Shown here one piece after another: positions 42,436 through 52,182 of a stretch of DNA of 64,000 nt; within the stretch, counting starts at the first letter, position 1; each line of letters begins with the position of its first letter. The translations under genes and the position numbers were made by a program. Origin of the DNA: Autumnicola musiva (GTDB lineage: Bacteria; Bacteroidota; Bacteroidia; Flavobacteriales; Flavobacteriaceae); contig NZ_JAVRHK010000003.1 of the NCBI RefSeq assembly GCF_031846585.1, positions 372,001-436,000 of the forward strand, written 5' to 3'. Under the pieces are notes generated by a model. The model was not told where the DNA came from. It saw only the letters and a program-made list of their open reading frames with translations, and made no database searches.

Positions 42436-44265
42436 TTAATCAAAAGACTGCATTTCTACAAGTTTGCGGTAATTGCCATTTTTAGCAAGAAGTTCTTCGT
42501 GCCGTCCGGCCTCCACAATTTCTCCTTTTTGCATTACTACAATTTTATCTGCATTCTGAATAGTAGAAAGGCGGTGAGCAATTACAATAGAAGTCCGATT
42601 TTTCATCATGTTTTCCAGTGCTTTCTGCACCAGTTTTTCACTTTCGGTATCCAAAGCTGAAGTTGCCTCGTCTAAAATCATGATGGGCGGATTTTTAAGA
42701 ACGGCCCTTGCGATGGAAATTCGCTGTTTCTGGCCGCCACTAAGTCTATTACCGCTATCACCTATATTAGTTTCCAGTTGCTCTGGTAAATCTTTTACAA
42801 ATTCCCAGGCATTGGCGATTTTCAGGGCATCTATAATTTCTGCTTCCGAAGCGTCTTCTTTACCTAAGCCAACGTTGTTCCTGATGGTATCGTTAAACAA
42901 AATAGAATCCTGAGTTACTAAACCCATAAGGCGGCGTAAAGAAGCCTTGGAGATATCCCGGATATCGATATTATCTATCTTTATTGCACCTTCATTTACA
43001 TCATAAAAACGGGTAATAAGATTGGCAATAGTCGATTTTCCACTGCCTGACTGCCCTACCAGCGCAACAGTTTCTCCAAGCTTTACCTGCAGGGAAAAAT
43101 TTTTCAGGACCTTTTCCTTTTCATATTTAAATGAAATATTTTCAATTTGTATATCTGAATCAAAAGATTGCTTCTGTACCGCATTTTCTTTATCCCTAAC
43201 ATTACTTTCGGTTTCAATGATCTCCAGAATTCGTTCAGCACTGGCATTTCCCTTTTGGACACTGTAAGTGGCTTTGGAAATTGCCTTTGCCGGAGTGAGG
43301 ATATTATAAGTAAGCACCAGGAAACCAATGAATGTAGAGGCATCCATAGACCCTTCAATTAAAACCATATTGCCACCAAACCAAAGAATCACAGTTATTA
43401 CCACAACTCCAAGAAATTCGCTCATAGGAGAAGCTAGATTTTGCCGGTGGAGGAGGGAATTTAGTATTTTGTTAAGTCTGCCGGTACTATTCCCGAATTT
43501 ATGCCTGAACCTGTCTTCGGCATTAAAACCTTTAATTATTTTAAGGCTGGAAAGCGTTTCCTCAACAAGAGAGAGAAAATGTGCATTTTCCTGCTGTGCA
43601 CTGGTAGATTTAGCCTTCAGCTTTTTCCCAATAGATGAAATGATAAGGCCTGCCAACGGTAAAAATATAAATACAAAAAGTGTTAGTTTTGGACTTATAG
43701 CAATCATCGCAAATAAGGTGAAAATAAGGGTTAGGGGTTCCTTGATGAACATTTCCAGCATACTTAAAAATGATGACTGGATTTCCTGTACATCGCTGGT
43801 TATCCTGGAAATAAAATCTCCTTTTCGTTTTTCAGAAAAAAAAGAAACGGGTAATTCTACAATTTTGTCATAGATTTTATTTCTGATATCTCTTAACATG
43901 CCATTCCTGAGATTGGCAATAAAATACATGGCCAGATAATTAAAAAAGTTCTTTAACAGGAACAGTATAATTACCAGTACGCATATAGTTATGAGCGCTG
44001 AGATTTGCCCATATTCTTCAACCCGTTGGTTCAGAAAATAATTTGCATAGTCACTGGCGTAGTCTTTTAATGTTTCAAAGCTCCCATTCCATTGAGGCTC
44101 ATTAAGTATTGGTTCTTCTTCCTGAAAAAGCACTTGGAGCATAGGTATAAAGGCCAAAAAAGACAGGGTACTGAATATGGCGTAGAAAACATTGGAAATA
44201 ATATTCAGTATCGCGAAGCGCTTGTAAGGCTTCGCGAACTGAAGTACTTTTCTAAAATATGACAT
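42436..44265 (-). CDS. ABC exporter, fused permease and ATPase (MsbA-like)
   Basis: In this 609-residue protein, residues about 15-330 hold six membrane helices of a type I exporter. The ATPase follows, with Walker A GQSGSGKST (404-412), signature LSGGQKQR (508-515), Walker B IMILDEATSALD and the switch His in IAHRLST. Each polypeptide would dimerise. The neighbours (phosphohexomutase, glycosyltransferase) suggest export of a lipid or glycolipid across the inner membrane, but the substrate cannot be told. Confidence 0.93.
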   Translation of the reverse strand: MSYFRKVLQFAKPYKRFAILNIISNVFYAIFSTLSFLAFIPMLQVLFQEEEPILNEPQWNGSFETLKDYASDYANYFLNQRVEEYGQISALITICVLVIILFLLKNFFNYLAMYFIANLRNGMLRDIRNKIYDKIVELPVSFFSEKRKGDFISRITSDVQEIQSSFLSMLEMFIKEPLTLIFTLFAMIAISPKLTLFVFIFLPLAGLIISSIGKKLKAKSTSAQQENAHFLSLVEETLSSLKIIKGFNAEDRFRHKFGNSTGRLNKILNSLLHRQNLASPMSEFLGVVVITVILWFGGNMVLIEGSMDASTFIGFLVLTYNILTPAKAISKATYSVQKGNASAERILEIIETESNVRDKENAVQKQSFDSDIQIENISFKYEKEKVLKNFSLQVKLGETVALVGQSGSGKSTIANLITRFYDVNEGAIKIDNIDIRDISKASLRRLMGLVTQDSILFNDTIRNNVGLGKEDASEAEIIDALKIANAWEFVKDLPEQLETNIGDSGNRLSGGQKQRISIARAVLKNPPIMILDEATSALDTESEKLVQKALENMMKNRTSIVIAHRLSTIQNADKIVVMQKGEIVEAGRHEELLAKNGNYRKLVEMQSFD

Positions 44266-44280
44266 AGGCGCGCAGGGCTG

Positions 44281-46011
44281 TTAGCCCAATTGGAGTTCTT
44301 TCTTTATTCTGGAAACTTTGTCGGCTAATTCCTTATTTACTTTCGCGTGATTTTCAACTTTGTCCAATTCTGCATTCACACTAATATAGAACTTAATCTT
44401 AGGCTCAGTTCCACTGGGGCGGGCAGCAATTTTTGTTCCGCTTTCAGTGTAGTAAATCAATACATTAGATTTTGGAATATTTATTTTTTCTTCGGAGTGA
44501 TCCTGAAGATTTCTCGAAGTTGAAGCCTGGTAATCTTCAATTAAAACCACTTTTTCACCATCAATTTCTTCCCACGGATTTTCCCGAAGATCAATGAGCA
44601 TTTGCTTAATCTCTTTTTCACCTTCAATTCCTTTTTTAACAAGGGAAATCAGTTCTTCTCGATAAAGGCCATATTCTTTATAAAGTTCAATTAATTTCTG
44701 ATAAAAAGAGCCACCTTCTGCCTTCATTTTTGCGGCAATTTCACAAGCCAGCAGGGTAGAGGTAACCGCATCTTTATCCCGTACAAAATCGGAAACCATG
44801 TAGCCGAAGCTTTCTTCGCCGCCACCTATAAAATCGAGTTCAGGATGATCTTTTATGAGCCTGGCAATCCATTTAAAGCCGGTTAGTACTTCATGATATT
44901 CCACATTGTAAGATTCTACAATGTTCTTCAGCATTGGCGTAGAAACAATGGTGGAGGCCACAAATTCGTTCCCGTCCAGCTTATTTTCTTTTTTCCACTG
45001 TTCCAGCAAAAACCAGGTCATTACCAGCATGGTCTGGTTACCGTTTAGCAAAGTCATTTTCCCTTGCAGGTCACGTACTGCAATTCCCAGGCGATCACAA
45101 TCGGGATCGGTTCCAATTACAATATCGGCGTTTTTTTCATCGGCGAGTTCAAGTGCCATTTTTAAGGCTTCAGGCTCTTCAGGATTAGGTGATTTCACCG
45201 TAGGAAAATTACCATCCGGTTCTTTTTGCTCCTGAACGATATTTAAATTCTTAAAACCTGCTTTATCAAGTACATCGGGAACAAGAGTGATTGAGGTTCC
45301 ATGGAGGGAAGTAAAAACGATCTCAAGATTTTCCTTTGCGGAAGCCGCGATATCAAAACTGCCATTTTTGACCGAAGCTTCTGTGAATGCCTTATCTACT
45401 TCAGTATCTATTGTATGGATAAGATCTTTGTTTGCTTCAAAATTGATATCGGAATATTCGGTATTATTAATAACCTCTACCAATTCTTTATCCTGCGGCG
45501 GCACCAATTGCCCGCCATCCTGCCAGTAAACTTTATAACCATTATATTCCGGCGGATTATGGCTGGCGGTAAGTACTATCCCGCAGTGACAGTTAAGATG
45601 TTTAACCGCAAAGGACAATTCGGGAGTGGGCCTAAGGTTTGAGAAAAGATAGACTTCTATTCCGTTAGCCGAAAAGACATCTGCCACCACCCGGGCAAGT
45701 TCTTTACTGTTGTTTCTGCAATCATAAGCGATTGCTGCTTTTGGCTGTTCTTTCGGAAACTGTTTTTTTAGAAAATCAGATAACCCCTGGGTGTTTTTTC
45801 CGAGGGTATATTTGTTGATACGGTTTGTGCCAACACCCATTATCCCACGCATGCCGCCGGTACCAAATTCAAGGTTTTTATAAAAACTTTCTTCTAATTC
45901 CTGTGGATTGTTCTCCAGCAAATTATTGATTTTATTTTTAGTTTCCTTATCAAAAGTTTCAGAAAGCCATGCTTCAGCTTTGGAACGTATTTCAGGTTTT
46001 ATCTGTGACAT
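44281..46011 (-). CDS. phosphoglucomutase/phosphomannomutase family protein
   Basis: The 576-residue phosphohexomutase has phospho-serine Ser150 (LTASHNPPEYNGYKVY), metal loop GTDPDCDRLGIAV, sugar-binding GGEESFGYM and phosphate-binding RPSGTEPKIKFY. The length fits the larger phosphopentomutase/PGM2-like branch common in Bacteroidetes. It interconverts hexose 1- and 6-phosphates and feeds nucleotide-sugar synthesis. It lies 15 bp upstream of the ABC exporter gene in one operon. Confidence 0.95.
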   Translation of the reverse strand: MSQIKPEIRSKAEAWLSETFDKETKNKINNLLENNPQELEESFYKNLEFGTGGMRGIMGVGTNRINKYTLGKNTQGLSDFLKKQFPKEQPKAAIAYDCRNNSKELARVVADVFSANGIEVYLFSNLRPTPELSFAVKHLNCHCGIVLTASHNPPEYNGYKVYWQDGGQLVPPQDKELVEVINNTEYSDINFEANKDLIHTIDTEVDKAFTEASVKNGSFDIAASAKENLEIVFTSLHGTSITLVPDVLDKAGFKNLNIVQEQKEPDGNFPTVKSPNPEEPEALKMALELADEKNADIVIGTDPDCDRLGIAVRDLQGKMTLLNGNQTMLVMTWFLLEQWKKENKLDGNEFVASTIVSTPMLKNIVESYNVEYHEVLTGFKWIARLIKDHPELDFIGGGEESFGYMVSDFVRDKDAVTSTLLACEIAAKMKAEGGSFYQKLIELYKEYGLYREELISLVKKGIEGEKEIKQMLIDLRENPWEEIDGEKVVLIEDYQASTSRNLQDHSEEKINIPKSNVLIYYTESGTKIAARPSGTEPKIKFYISVNAELDKVENHAKVNKELADKVSRIKKELQLG

Positions 46012-46058
46012 ATTTTCTAATATTTACTAGCAAAAATAGTATTAATAGCGGAATGAAG

Positions 46059-47018
46059 TTAAAAATTTTGGGTGGTTTTACTAATTAAATAGCGTTCTTT
46101 ATCTCTCTTAGATCTTAAAATAAGCTCCCCGAGAAATCCTGCCAGAAAAAGCTGGCTACCAATAATCATCACAGTAAGAGCGATGTAAAACCATGGATTA
46201 GAAGTTACCAGTACGTTGGGAAGCCCGTGATATAGCTTGTAAAGTTTGGAAATTCCAATCCATCCGGCAGAGAGAAAACCAAAGATAAACATGAGCACTC
46301 CCAGGGCTCCAAAAAGGTGCATGGGACGCCTACCGAATTTAGACAAAAACCAGATACTGATTAGGTCAAGAAAACCGTTAATAAAGCGTTCTACACCAAA
46401 TTTTGTTTTTCCATACTTCCGGGCCTGGTGCTGTACTTCTTTCTCAGTTATCTTAGTGAAACCGGCATTTTTGGCCAATACAGGGATGTAGCGGTGCATC
46501 TCACCATACACATCAATATTTTTCACCACCGCACTTCGGTAAGCTTTAAGTCCGCAGTTAAAATCATGCAATTTCACCCCGGAAGTTTTTCTGGCTGCAG
46601 CATTAAAAAGTTTTGAAGGGAGGTTTTTAGACAAAACATTATCATAGCGCTTCTTTTTCCAACCGGACACCAGGTCGTAATTTTCTTCCTGAATCTTATG
46701 GTAAAGCTCCGGAATTTCTTCAGGATTATCCTGAAGGTCGGCATCCATGGTAATTATCACCTCGGCCTGTGCTTTAAGAAAACCAGCATGCAGGGCCTGG
46801 GATTTACCGTAATTGCGGTTAAATTTAATGCCTTTTACAAATTTATCATTTAGGGAAAGTGCTTCGATAGCTTTCCAGGAATCATCGGTACTTCCATCGT
46901 CAATAAAAATGATTTCATAGGAAAAGGAATTGGACCGTAAGACTTTTACGATCCAATTATATAATTCTAATATAGATTGTTCTTCGTTCAGAAGAGGAAT
47001 GACGATAGATAACTGCAT
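46059..47018 (-). CDS. glycosyltransferase family 2, polyprenyl-phosphate hexose transferase-like
   Basis: The 319-residue protein has a GT-A domain at residues 1 to about 220, with IVIPLLNEEQSI, FIDDGSTDDSW and the DXD-like MDADLQDNPEEIPEL. Two C-terminal membrane helices follow (about 235-255 and 270-295). This is the architecture of DPM1/GtrB-type enzymes, which load a sugar from UDP or GDP onto a lipid carrier at the inner membrane. It shares an operon with the mutase and the exporter. Confidence 0.92.
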   Translation of the reverse strand: MQLSIVIPLLNEEQSILELYNWIVKVLRSNSFSYEIIFIDDGSTDDSWKAIEALSLNDKFVKGIKFNRNYGKSQALHAGFLKAQAEVIITMDADLQDNPEEIPELYHKIQEENYDLVSGWKKKRYDNVLSKNLPSKLFNAAARKTSGVKLHDFNCGLKAYRSAVVKNIDVYGEMHRYIPVLAKNAGFTKITEKEVQHQARKYGKTKFGVERFINGFLDLISIWFLSKFGRRPMHLFGALGVLMFIFGFLSAGWIGISKLYKLYHGLPNVLVTSNPWFYIALTVMIIGSQLFLAGFLGELILRSKRDKERYLISKTTQNF

Positions 47019-47022
47019 AAAT

Positions 47023-47553
47023 TTATGCTTCGTACGGGTTCTTATTTCTCTTTATAAAGCCTACTACAAGAGCAATTAAAAAACCGAAAAAGATGTTACC
47101 TATTAATGACACAGCAGTAATGATCCATGGTGAAGAAAATTTACCTGCCATCTCCATTGACTGATCAATTTGACTTTGCGGCATGTCTGGAAAGCTTTCC
47201 ATCATTTGTTCGCGTTGTAAATCTGACATTTGAGACATATAATCAGGCTCAATTACAAAAATAAGAAGCAACATCCATAATGCGCCCAGAATTCCTCCAA
47301 TAAGAGCTATTCCCACTCCAATCTTTAATGCTTCTTTTACAGATAAAAATCCGCCGTTTTCCTTCTTGTAGGCATCTGTTCCCATCCATATTACTCCGGC
47401 GAGAATCAGGAATCCTACTACTGTGTAGATAAAACTAGGATTTAGATATGCATTGGTTACATACATAATTACTCCAAGGAGTATAGAGATTACTCCCAGA
47501 ATTACTCCGTAATTAAGAATGATTTTTTTAGAATTTGCATTAGGATTTTCCAT
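47023..47553 (-). CDS. DUF4199 membrane protein
   Basis: Starting at ATG 47553 (MENPNANSKKIILNYGV) the protein has 176 residues. A longer frame to 47745 would overlap rpmE2 and is rejected. Four membrane helices are visible (about 13-30, 38-57, 72-95 and 145-168). The loop between helices 3 and 4 is Met/Gln-rich (YMSQMSDLQREQMMESF). This matches DUF4199, a Bacteroidetes-specific family of unknown function often found next to GT2 glycosyltransferases. It is the first gene of the leftward operon, with the GT2 gene 4 bp downstream. Confidence 0.88.
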   Translation of the reverse strand: MENPNANSKKIILNYGVILGVISILLGVIMYVTNAYLNPSFIYTVVGFLILAGVIWMGTDAYKKENGGFLSVKEALKIGVGIALIGGILGALWMLLLIFVIEPDYMSQMSDLQREQMMESFPDMPQSQIDQSMEMAGKFSSPWIITAVSLIGNIFFGFLIALVVGFIKRNKNPYEA

Positions 47554-47644
47554 TGTTTTAAAATATTGATTAGTTATATGGAATATTAGTAGCAAAGATA
47601 GTAAAACGTTACATACAGAAATTTCAAAAAACTTTATGTTTAGC

Positions 47645-47675
47645 CTTGGATGTAAGTGAGAAATGATTAAATTTG
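47645..47675 (+). promoter_or_regulatory. promoter of rpmE2
   Basis: CTTG (47645-47648), 19 bp, then TAAATTTG (47668-47675) match the Bacteroidetes primary sigma consensus closely. The start codon follows 28 bp later. Confidence 0.75.
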
Positions 47676-47702
47676 CATCTCGAAAAATAAAAGTTAATAG
47701 CG

Positions 47703-47957
47703 ATGAAGCAGGGAATCCATCCGGGGAATTATAGACTAGTAGCATTTAAAGATATGTCTAATGAAGACGTTTTCTTAACAAAATCTACAGCAAATACTAA
47801 AGAAACCATTGAAATTGAAGGAACTGAATATCCTTTGGTGAAGCTGGAAATTTCAAGAACTTCACATCCATATTATACTGGTAAATCTAAACTTGTGGAT
47901 AGTGCAGGTAGAATTGATAAGTTCAAGAACAAATACGCAAAATTCAAGAAAAAATAG
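47703..47957 (+). CDS. rpmE2: 50S ribosomal protein L31, type B
   Basis: The 84-residue protein begins MKQGIHPGNYRLVAFKDMS and has the type B features ISRTSHPYYTGKSKLVD and a Lys-rich tail. It lacks the zinc-binding cysteines of type A L31, so it does not need zinc. It is a single-gene unit with its own promoter and terminator. Confidence 0.97.
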   Translation: MKQGIHPGNYRLVAFKDMSNEDVFLTKSTANTKETIEIEGTEYPLVKLEISRTSHPYYTGKSKLVDSAGRIDKFKNKYAKFKKK

Positions 47958-47982
47958 TTTTTCCTGTATTTTAACAATATAT

Positions 47983-48009
47983 AAGGCTGTCTGTTAGGCG
48001 GCCTTTTTT
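47983..48009 (+). terminator. terminator of rpmE2
   Basis: AAGGCTG and CGGCCTT pair with one G-U and a 9-nt loop, followed by TTTTTA on the plus strand. Confidence 0.88.
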
Positions 48010-48055
48010 ATTTTCCAATAGTGCAGGTATTTCTTTAAATCCAATATTGCTGAAA

Positions 48056-49228
48056 ATGAACTACATATTATTTGACGGCTCCTATAGAAATCAATTACTT
48101 CCGTTTACATTTACACGCCCTGTGGCCGATATACGCATTGGCATCCTAAGCATCCGTGAGAAATGGGAAATGTGGCTGGGTAGTACTACTTCAACCATTA
48201 CCGAAGATTATCTGGCAGATAAATGGCCCATGGTGGAAATGGAAGAAAATGTTATGATTAACGCGGCATTTCTTCCTACCACTGCGCTGGTGGAGCAGGT
48301 AAGAGAACTTGTAGCTAATCAGGCTATATTTTATGAAGAGGAAGTGGTGGCTTTCTATGTTAAGGAAGATCAGGAAGTTAATTTTGATGAATTTGAGCAA
48401 ATTGAACTGGCTGGAGAGCCCTTGTTTATCGCCCACACCTGGGATATTTTTTCAAAAAACGGAGAGGCTATAAAAGCAGATTTCGATTTTATTACAGAGG
48501 ATAAAACCTCCCAAAGCATTCCTGAATCCAATCATATAGTCAATCCCGGTGATATTTTTATTGAAGAAGGCGCTTCTGTGGAATTTTGTTCCTTAAATGC
48601 ATCTGCTGGCCCAATATACATTGGTAAAGATGCCCAGGTTATGGAAGGTAGTTTAATACGCGGCCCATTTGCCATTGGCGAAGCTGCCGTGGTGAAAATG
48701 GGTGCTAAGATTTACGGCCCAACAACCATAGGACCCGGTTGTAAAGCAGGTGGCGAAATAAATAATTCGGTGCTTATGCAAAATTCCAACAAAGGGCACG
48801 ATGGTTTCCTTGGCAATTCTGTTCTGGGGGAATGGTGCAACATTGGAGCCGATTCCAATAATTCGAATCTGAAGAATAATTATGCCGAAGTCCGCCTTTG
48901 GGATTATGAAACAGAACGATTTGCACCTACAGGCCTTCAGTTTTGTGGATTAATGATGGGGGACCACAGCAAATGCGGTATCAATACCATGTTTAATACG
49001 GGAACAGTTGTAGGAGTGAGCGCAAATATATTCGGAGCAGGATTTCCGCGGAATTTTATCCCGAGTTTTAGCTGGGGTGGAAGTGCAGGAACAACCACCT
49101 ACAAAACACAAAAAGCATTCGAGGTTGCAGAAATTGTGATGAAAAGAAGAAATGTAGAATTTACTGAAGAAGACCAAGCCATCCTGGAACATGTTTTTGA
49201 AGAAACGAAGAAATGGAGAAGAGATTGA
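48056..49228 (+). CDS. GlmU-like putative sugar nucleotidyltransferase with left-handed beta helix
   Basis: From ATG 48056 the protein has 390 residues; an in-frame TTG at 48047 would add three. The N-terminal half starts YILFDGSYRNQLLPFTFTRP, a divergent nucleotidyltransferase-like fold lacking the standard GGxGTRL loop. From about residue 165 hexapeptide repeats form a beta helix (FCSLNASAGPIYIGKDAQVM, GPTTIGPGCKAGGEI). It belongs to the Bacteroidetes GlmU-family group, where transferase or acetyltransferase activity is presumed and not proven. It follows the rpmE2 terminator, so it has separate transcription. Confidence 0.88.
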   Translation: MNYILFDGSYRNQLLPFTFTRPVADIRIGILSIREKWEMWLGSTTSTITEDYLADKWPMVEMEENVMINAAFLPTTALVEQVRELVANQAIFYEEEVVAFYVKEDQEVNFDEFEQIELAGEPLFIAHTWDIFSKNGEAIKADFDFITEDKTSQSIPESNHIVNPGDIFIEEGASVEFCSLNASAGPIYIGKDAQVMEGSLIRGPFAIGEAAVVKMGAKIYGPTTIGPGCKAGGEINNSVLMQNSNKGHDGFLGNSVLGEWCNIGADSNNSNLKNNYAEVRLWDYETERFAPTGLQFCGLMMGDHSKCGINTMFNTGTVVGVSANIFGAGFPRNFIPSFSWGGSAGTTTYKTQKAFEVAEIVMKRRNVEFTEEDQAILEHVFEETKKWRRD

Positions 49229-49395
49229 TTCTAATTTGAAAATTTTAGAATGTCTTAATTTGAAAATAATGGTCCTTTTCTGAAATTGGAGAGGATCATT
49301 ATTGCTTTAGCCTCTATCTTTTATCAGGGTCAAAAATTGCAATTTTCGACATTGATCTTAAAAGGAAACTCTTTTCATCCAATCTCCATAGCATT

Positions 49396-49426
49396 TTTGA
49401 CTGGTAGTTAAAATTCGGTACATTTG
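49396..49426 (+). promoter_or_regulatory. promoter of mtaB
   Basis: TTTG (49396-49399), exactly 19 bp, then TACATTTG (49419-49426) are a perfect match to TTTG-N19-TAnnTTTG. The start codon is 42 bp downstream. Confidence 0.82.
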
Positions 49427-49467
49427 CAGCCCTTTATATGTTGAGAATATTAAACACCGGCTGATTT

Positions 49468-50805
49468 ATGAATGGAAAAAAAGTAGCTTTTTATACACTT
49501 GGATGTAAACTAAATTTCTCAGAAACTTCAACTATTGCCCGCTCTTTTAAACAAGAAGGTTTTGACCGTGTAGATTTTTCCGAAGAAGCCGATATTTATG
49601 TAATCAATACCTGCTCGGTTACCGATAATGCAGACAAGCGTTTTAAAACTATTGTAAAACAGGCGCAAAAGGTTAATGAAGATGCCTTTGTTGTTGCCGT
49701 TGGCTGCTATGCCCAGCTTAAACCTGAAGAACTTGCAGCCGTAGATGGCGTGGATCTTGTTTTAGGGGCTACAGAAAAATTTAAAATAACCGATTATCTT
49801 AATGACCTCACGAAAAATGATTTTGGTGAGATTCATTCCTGCGAAATTCAGGAAGCCGATTTTTACGTGGGTTCATATTCTTTCGGCGATCGTACAAGGG
49901 CTTTTTTAAAGGTTCAGGATGGTTGTGATTATAAATGCACTTATTGCACAATCCCGCTGGCCCGTGGAATCTCCCGAAGCGATAAGCTTGAAAATGTTTT
50001 GAAAAATGCTACTGAAATTTCAGCAAAAGGAATTAAAGAAATTGTACTCACCGGAGTGAATATTGGTGATTACGGGAAAGGGGAATTTGGGAATAAGAAA
50101 CATGAGCATACTTTTCTGGATTTGGTGAAATCTCTGGATAAAGTAGAGGGGATTGAACGCTTGCGCATTTCTTCCATAGAGCCCAACCTTTTGAAGAATG
50201 AAACTATAGATTTTGTGTCTTCAAGTACTACTTTTGTGCCGCATTTCCATATTCCGTTGCAGAGTGGGAGCAATGATATTCTGAAGGCTATGCGCCGCAG
50301 GTATATGCGGGAACTTTATGTAGACAGGGTGCAACAGATAAAAACTGTGATGCCTGATGCCTGCATTGGGGTGGATGTGATTGTTGGTTTTCCAGGCGAA
50401 ACCGAGGAGCATTTTCTGGAAACTTATAATTTTCTGAATGAGCTTAATATTTCTTATTTACACGTTTTTACCTATTCTGAAAGGGACAATACTCCGGCTG
50501 CGGAGATGAAAGAAGTGGTTTCAAAAAAAATAAGAAAGAAAAGAAGTAAAATGCTGCGGGGTCTTTCAGCTAAAAAGAGAAGAGCTTTTTATGAAAGCCA
50601 GATAGGGAATACAGCTACCGTGCTTTTTGAAGGCGAAAATAAAAAGGGCTACATCCATGGTTTTACTGAAAATTACGTAAAAGTAAAAGCACCCTGGGAT
50701 CCTTCCCTGGTAAATACATTGCACGAAATTGAGTTAAAAGAAATTGATGAAGACGGTCTGGTGCGGTTTGAATTTCTGCACGAACCGCATCCAGTTGCTG
50801 TTTAA
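49468..50805 (+). CDS. mtaB: tRNA t6A37 methylthiotransferase
   Basis: The 445-residue methylthiotransferase has Cys13, Cys49 and Cys80, which hold the auxiliary 4Fe-4S cluster (LGCKLN, NTCSVT, VGCYAQ). Cys153, Cys157 and Cys160 (DGCDYKCTYCTIP) form the radical-SAM cluster. A TRAM-like C-terminal domain follows. LGCKLNFSETS places it with MtaB, which converts t6A37 to ms2t6A in tRNA, and not with MiaB or RimO. The 3' end overlaps the convergent GNAT-like gene by 4 bp. Confidence 0.95.
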   Translation: MNGKKVAFYTLGCKLNFSETSTIARSFKQEGFDRVDFSEEADIYVINTCSVTDNADKRFKTIVKQAQKVNEDAFVVAVGCYAQLKPEELAAVDGVDLVLGATEKFKITDYLNDLTKNDFGEIHSCEIQEADFYVGSYSFGDRTRAFLKVQDGCDYKCTYCTIPLARGISRSDKLENVLKNATEISAKGIKEIVLTGVNIGDYGKGEFGNKKHEHTFLDLVKSLDKVEGIERLRISSIEPNLLKNETIDFVSSSTTFVPHFHIPLQSGSNDILKAMRRRYMRELYVDRVQQIKTVMPDACIGVDVIVGFPGETEEHFLETYNFLNELNISYLHVFTYSERDNTPAAEMKEVVSKKIRKKRSKMLRGLSAKKRRAFYESQIGNTATVLFEGENKKGYIHGFTENYVKVKAPWDPSLVNTLHEIELKEIDEDGLVRFEFLHEPHPVAV

Positions 50806-51101
50806 ATATTTATACCCACAGGAAGAAGGTCTTTATATTTTCTACGGTTCCTGCGCATAAATTTTGCGATTTCCGGACTGGTAGGCATTACCCGTGTATT
50901 GCGTTCTTTTATTTCATTAAGAACTGCTTCAATAAAAGATTCCAAATATCCTTCATTCCGAAGATGTTCAGACATGTGAACTTTTGTAAGAAAAATCTTT
51001 TTCTCCTGCTGAGAATACTCGATAGTAGTGAGTTCATCATTTATTGTAGTTTCAAACTGTCTAAGAAATTCATTATCTGTAATCTTTAGCTCATCATTCA
51101 T
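50802..51101 (-). CDS. small GNAT-like N-acetyltransferase (YjdJ type)
   Basis: From ATG 51101 the protein has 99 residues. The longer frame to 51146 is not favoured because MNDELKITDNEFLRQFE is the usual family start. The sequence (NDELTTIEYSQQEKKIFLTKVHM, shown in part as TIEYSQQEKKIFLTKVHM, and VMPTSPEIAKFMRRNRRKYK) resembles the small Gcn5-related proteins that may bind acetyl-CoA. The substrate is unknown. Confidence 0.7.
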   Translation of the reverse strand: MNDELKITDNEFLRQFETTINDELTTIEYSQQEKKIFLTKVHMSEHLRNEGYLESFIEAVLNEIKERNTRVMPTSPEIAKFMRRNRRKYKDLLPVGINI

Positions 51102-51483
51102 ATTATATAGAATTAAATTAAAAAATGAAAGGTTATGAAAAATCAATAGTTTGGAAATTTTTCCTTCAACTACGGAAGCCGAATATTCTAATGTTCAACA
51201 GCATTAGAAAGCATTAAATACCTGTACCTTAGCTTCAAAATATATACCAAATTTTAAAGGATTGTTAAACCAGGAGGCAATTTTGAAGAGTACTTCCCCA
51301 ATTTAATAAGAAACCTGCAGCTTTAAAAGCACTTGTAGCTCTATTTGCTATATGAATGGAAAAAATATTACTAAAACTTATAATTAATTTTGTTGAAGAT
51401 AATTATCTCCGGCTCTTGTATTAGCACACAAAATTGCCTTAATTTTGATGCTGACTTCAGCAGGTTTCTGAATAATATTATAA
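51102..51483. other. 382-bp divergent intergenic region
   Basis: No convincing gene was found. Short frames here have no start or recognisable similarity. It contains two TAATTTTG boxes on the plus strand (51385 and 51440). The second has a TTG 21 bp upstream and is the better promoter for the hydrolase gene. Confidence 0.5.
51416..51447 (+). promoter_or_regulatory. promoter of the alpha/beta hydrolase gene
   Basis: CTTG ending at 51418, then 21 bp, then TAATTTTG (51440-51447) approximate the Bacteroidetes consensus. The ATG is 36 bp downstream. Confidence 0.5.
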
Positions 51484-52173
51484 ATGACTGTTAAGAAAGA
51501 GATTTTGCATGTATATTTTATGCCTGGAATGGCGGCCAATTCTTCTATTTTTGAGCATATTAAACTTCCACATGATCAATTTCAGGTTCATTATTTAAAA
51601 TGGAGTATTCCTGAAGAGGGAGAGTCTTTAAAAGATTATGCCCTTAGGATGAATAAATTCGTGAAGCATAAAAATCCGGTACTTATTGGAGTTAGTTTTG
51701 GCGGGGTTGTTGTTCAGGAAATGAGTAAGTATCTGGAAGTTTACCGCTTGATAATAATTTCCAGTGTAAAGTGCAGGGCCGAGTTACCTAAAAGAATGAG
51801 ATTTGCAGCAAAAACCGGTATCTTCAGGCTTCTTCCGGTTGGATTATTGGATTTTGTTGATCATTTTGAAAAAATTGCGGTAGGCAATTTTCTAAAGAAA
51901 AGAGCAAAACTATACCGTCAATACTTATCAATTCGTGATAAGCGTTATCTTAGGTGGGCAATTGAAAATATGGTAGTTTGGAATTGTAACGAAGCCAATG
52001 ACAAAGTGATCCATATTCATGGTGATAAAGATGTAATTTTCCCTATAAGGTACATTCAGAATTATATTAATGTAAAAGGCGGCACTCATGTAATGATCAT
52101 AAACCGTTTCCGGTGGTTTAATAAACACCTGCCGGAAATAATACTGAAAGGAGAAATTGTAAAAAATAAGTAA
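51484..52173 (+). CDS. alpha/beta hydrolase
   Basis: The 229-residue cytosolic protein starts with YFMPGMAANSSIFEHI (oxyanion region) and has nucleophile elbow GVSFGG (Ser about 74). IHGDKDVIFPIRYI supplies the Asp and GGTHVMI the His. The substrate is unknown; small size and lack of a lid suggest a simple ester. It is 9 bp upstream of the lytic transglycosylase gene, so they form an operon. Confidence 0.85.
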   Translation: MTVKKEILHVYFMPGMAANSSIFEHIKLPHDQFQVHYLKWSIPEEGESLKDYALRMNKFVKHKNPVLIGVSFGGVVVQEMSKYLEVYRLIIISSVKCRAELPKRMRFAAKTGIFRLLPVGLLDFVDHFEKIAVGNFLKKRAKLYRQYLSIRDKRYLRWAIENMVVWNCNEANDKVIHIHGDKDVIFPIRYIQNYINVKGGTHVMIINRFRWFNKHLPEIILKGEIVKNK

Positions 52174-52182
52174 TGTAATACT

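Noticed and set aside
47554..47745. N-terminal extension of the DUF4199 frame
   Set aside because: It would overlap the rpmE2 coding sequence and promoter, and has no family similarity.
51300..51356. Short frame reading KKPAALKALVALFAI
   Set aside because: It has no start codon and a stop immediately upstream; at about 20 codons it is too short to support as a gene remnant.
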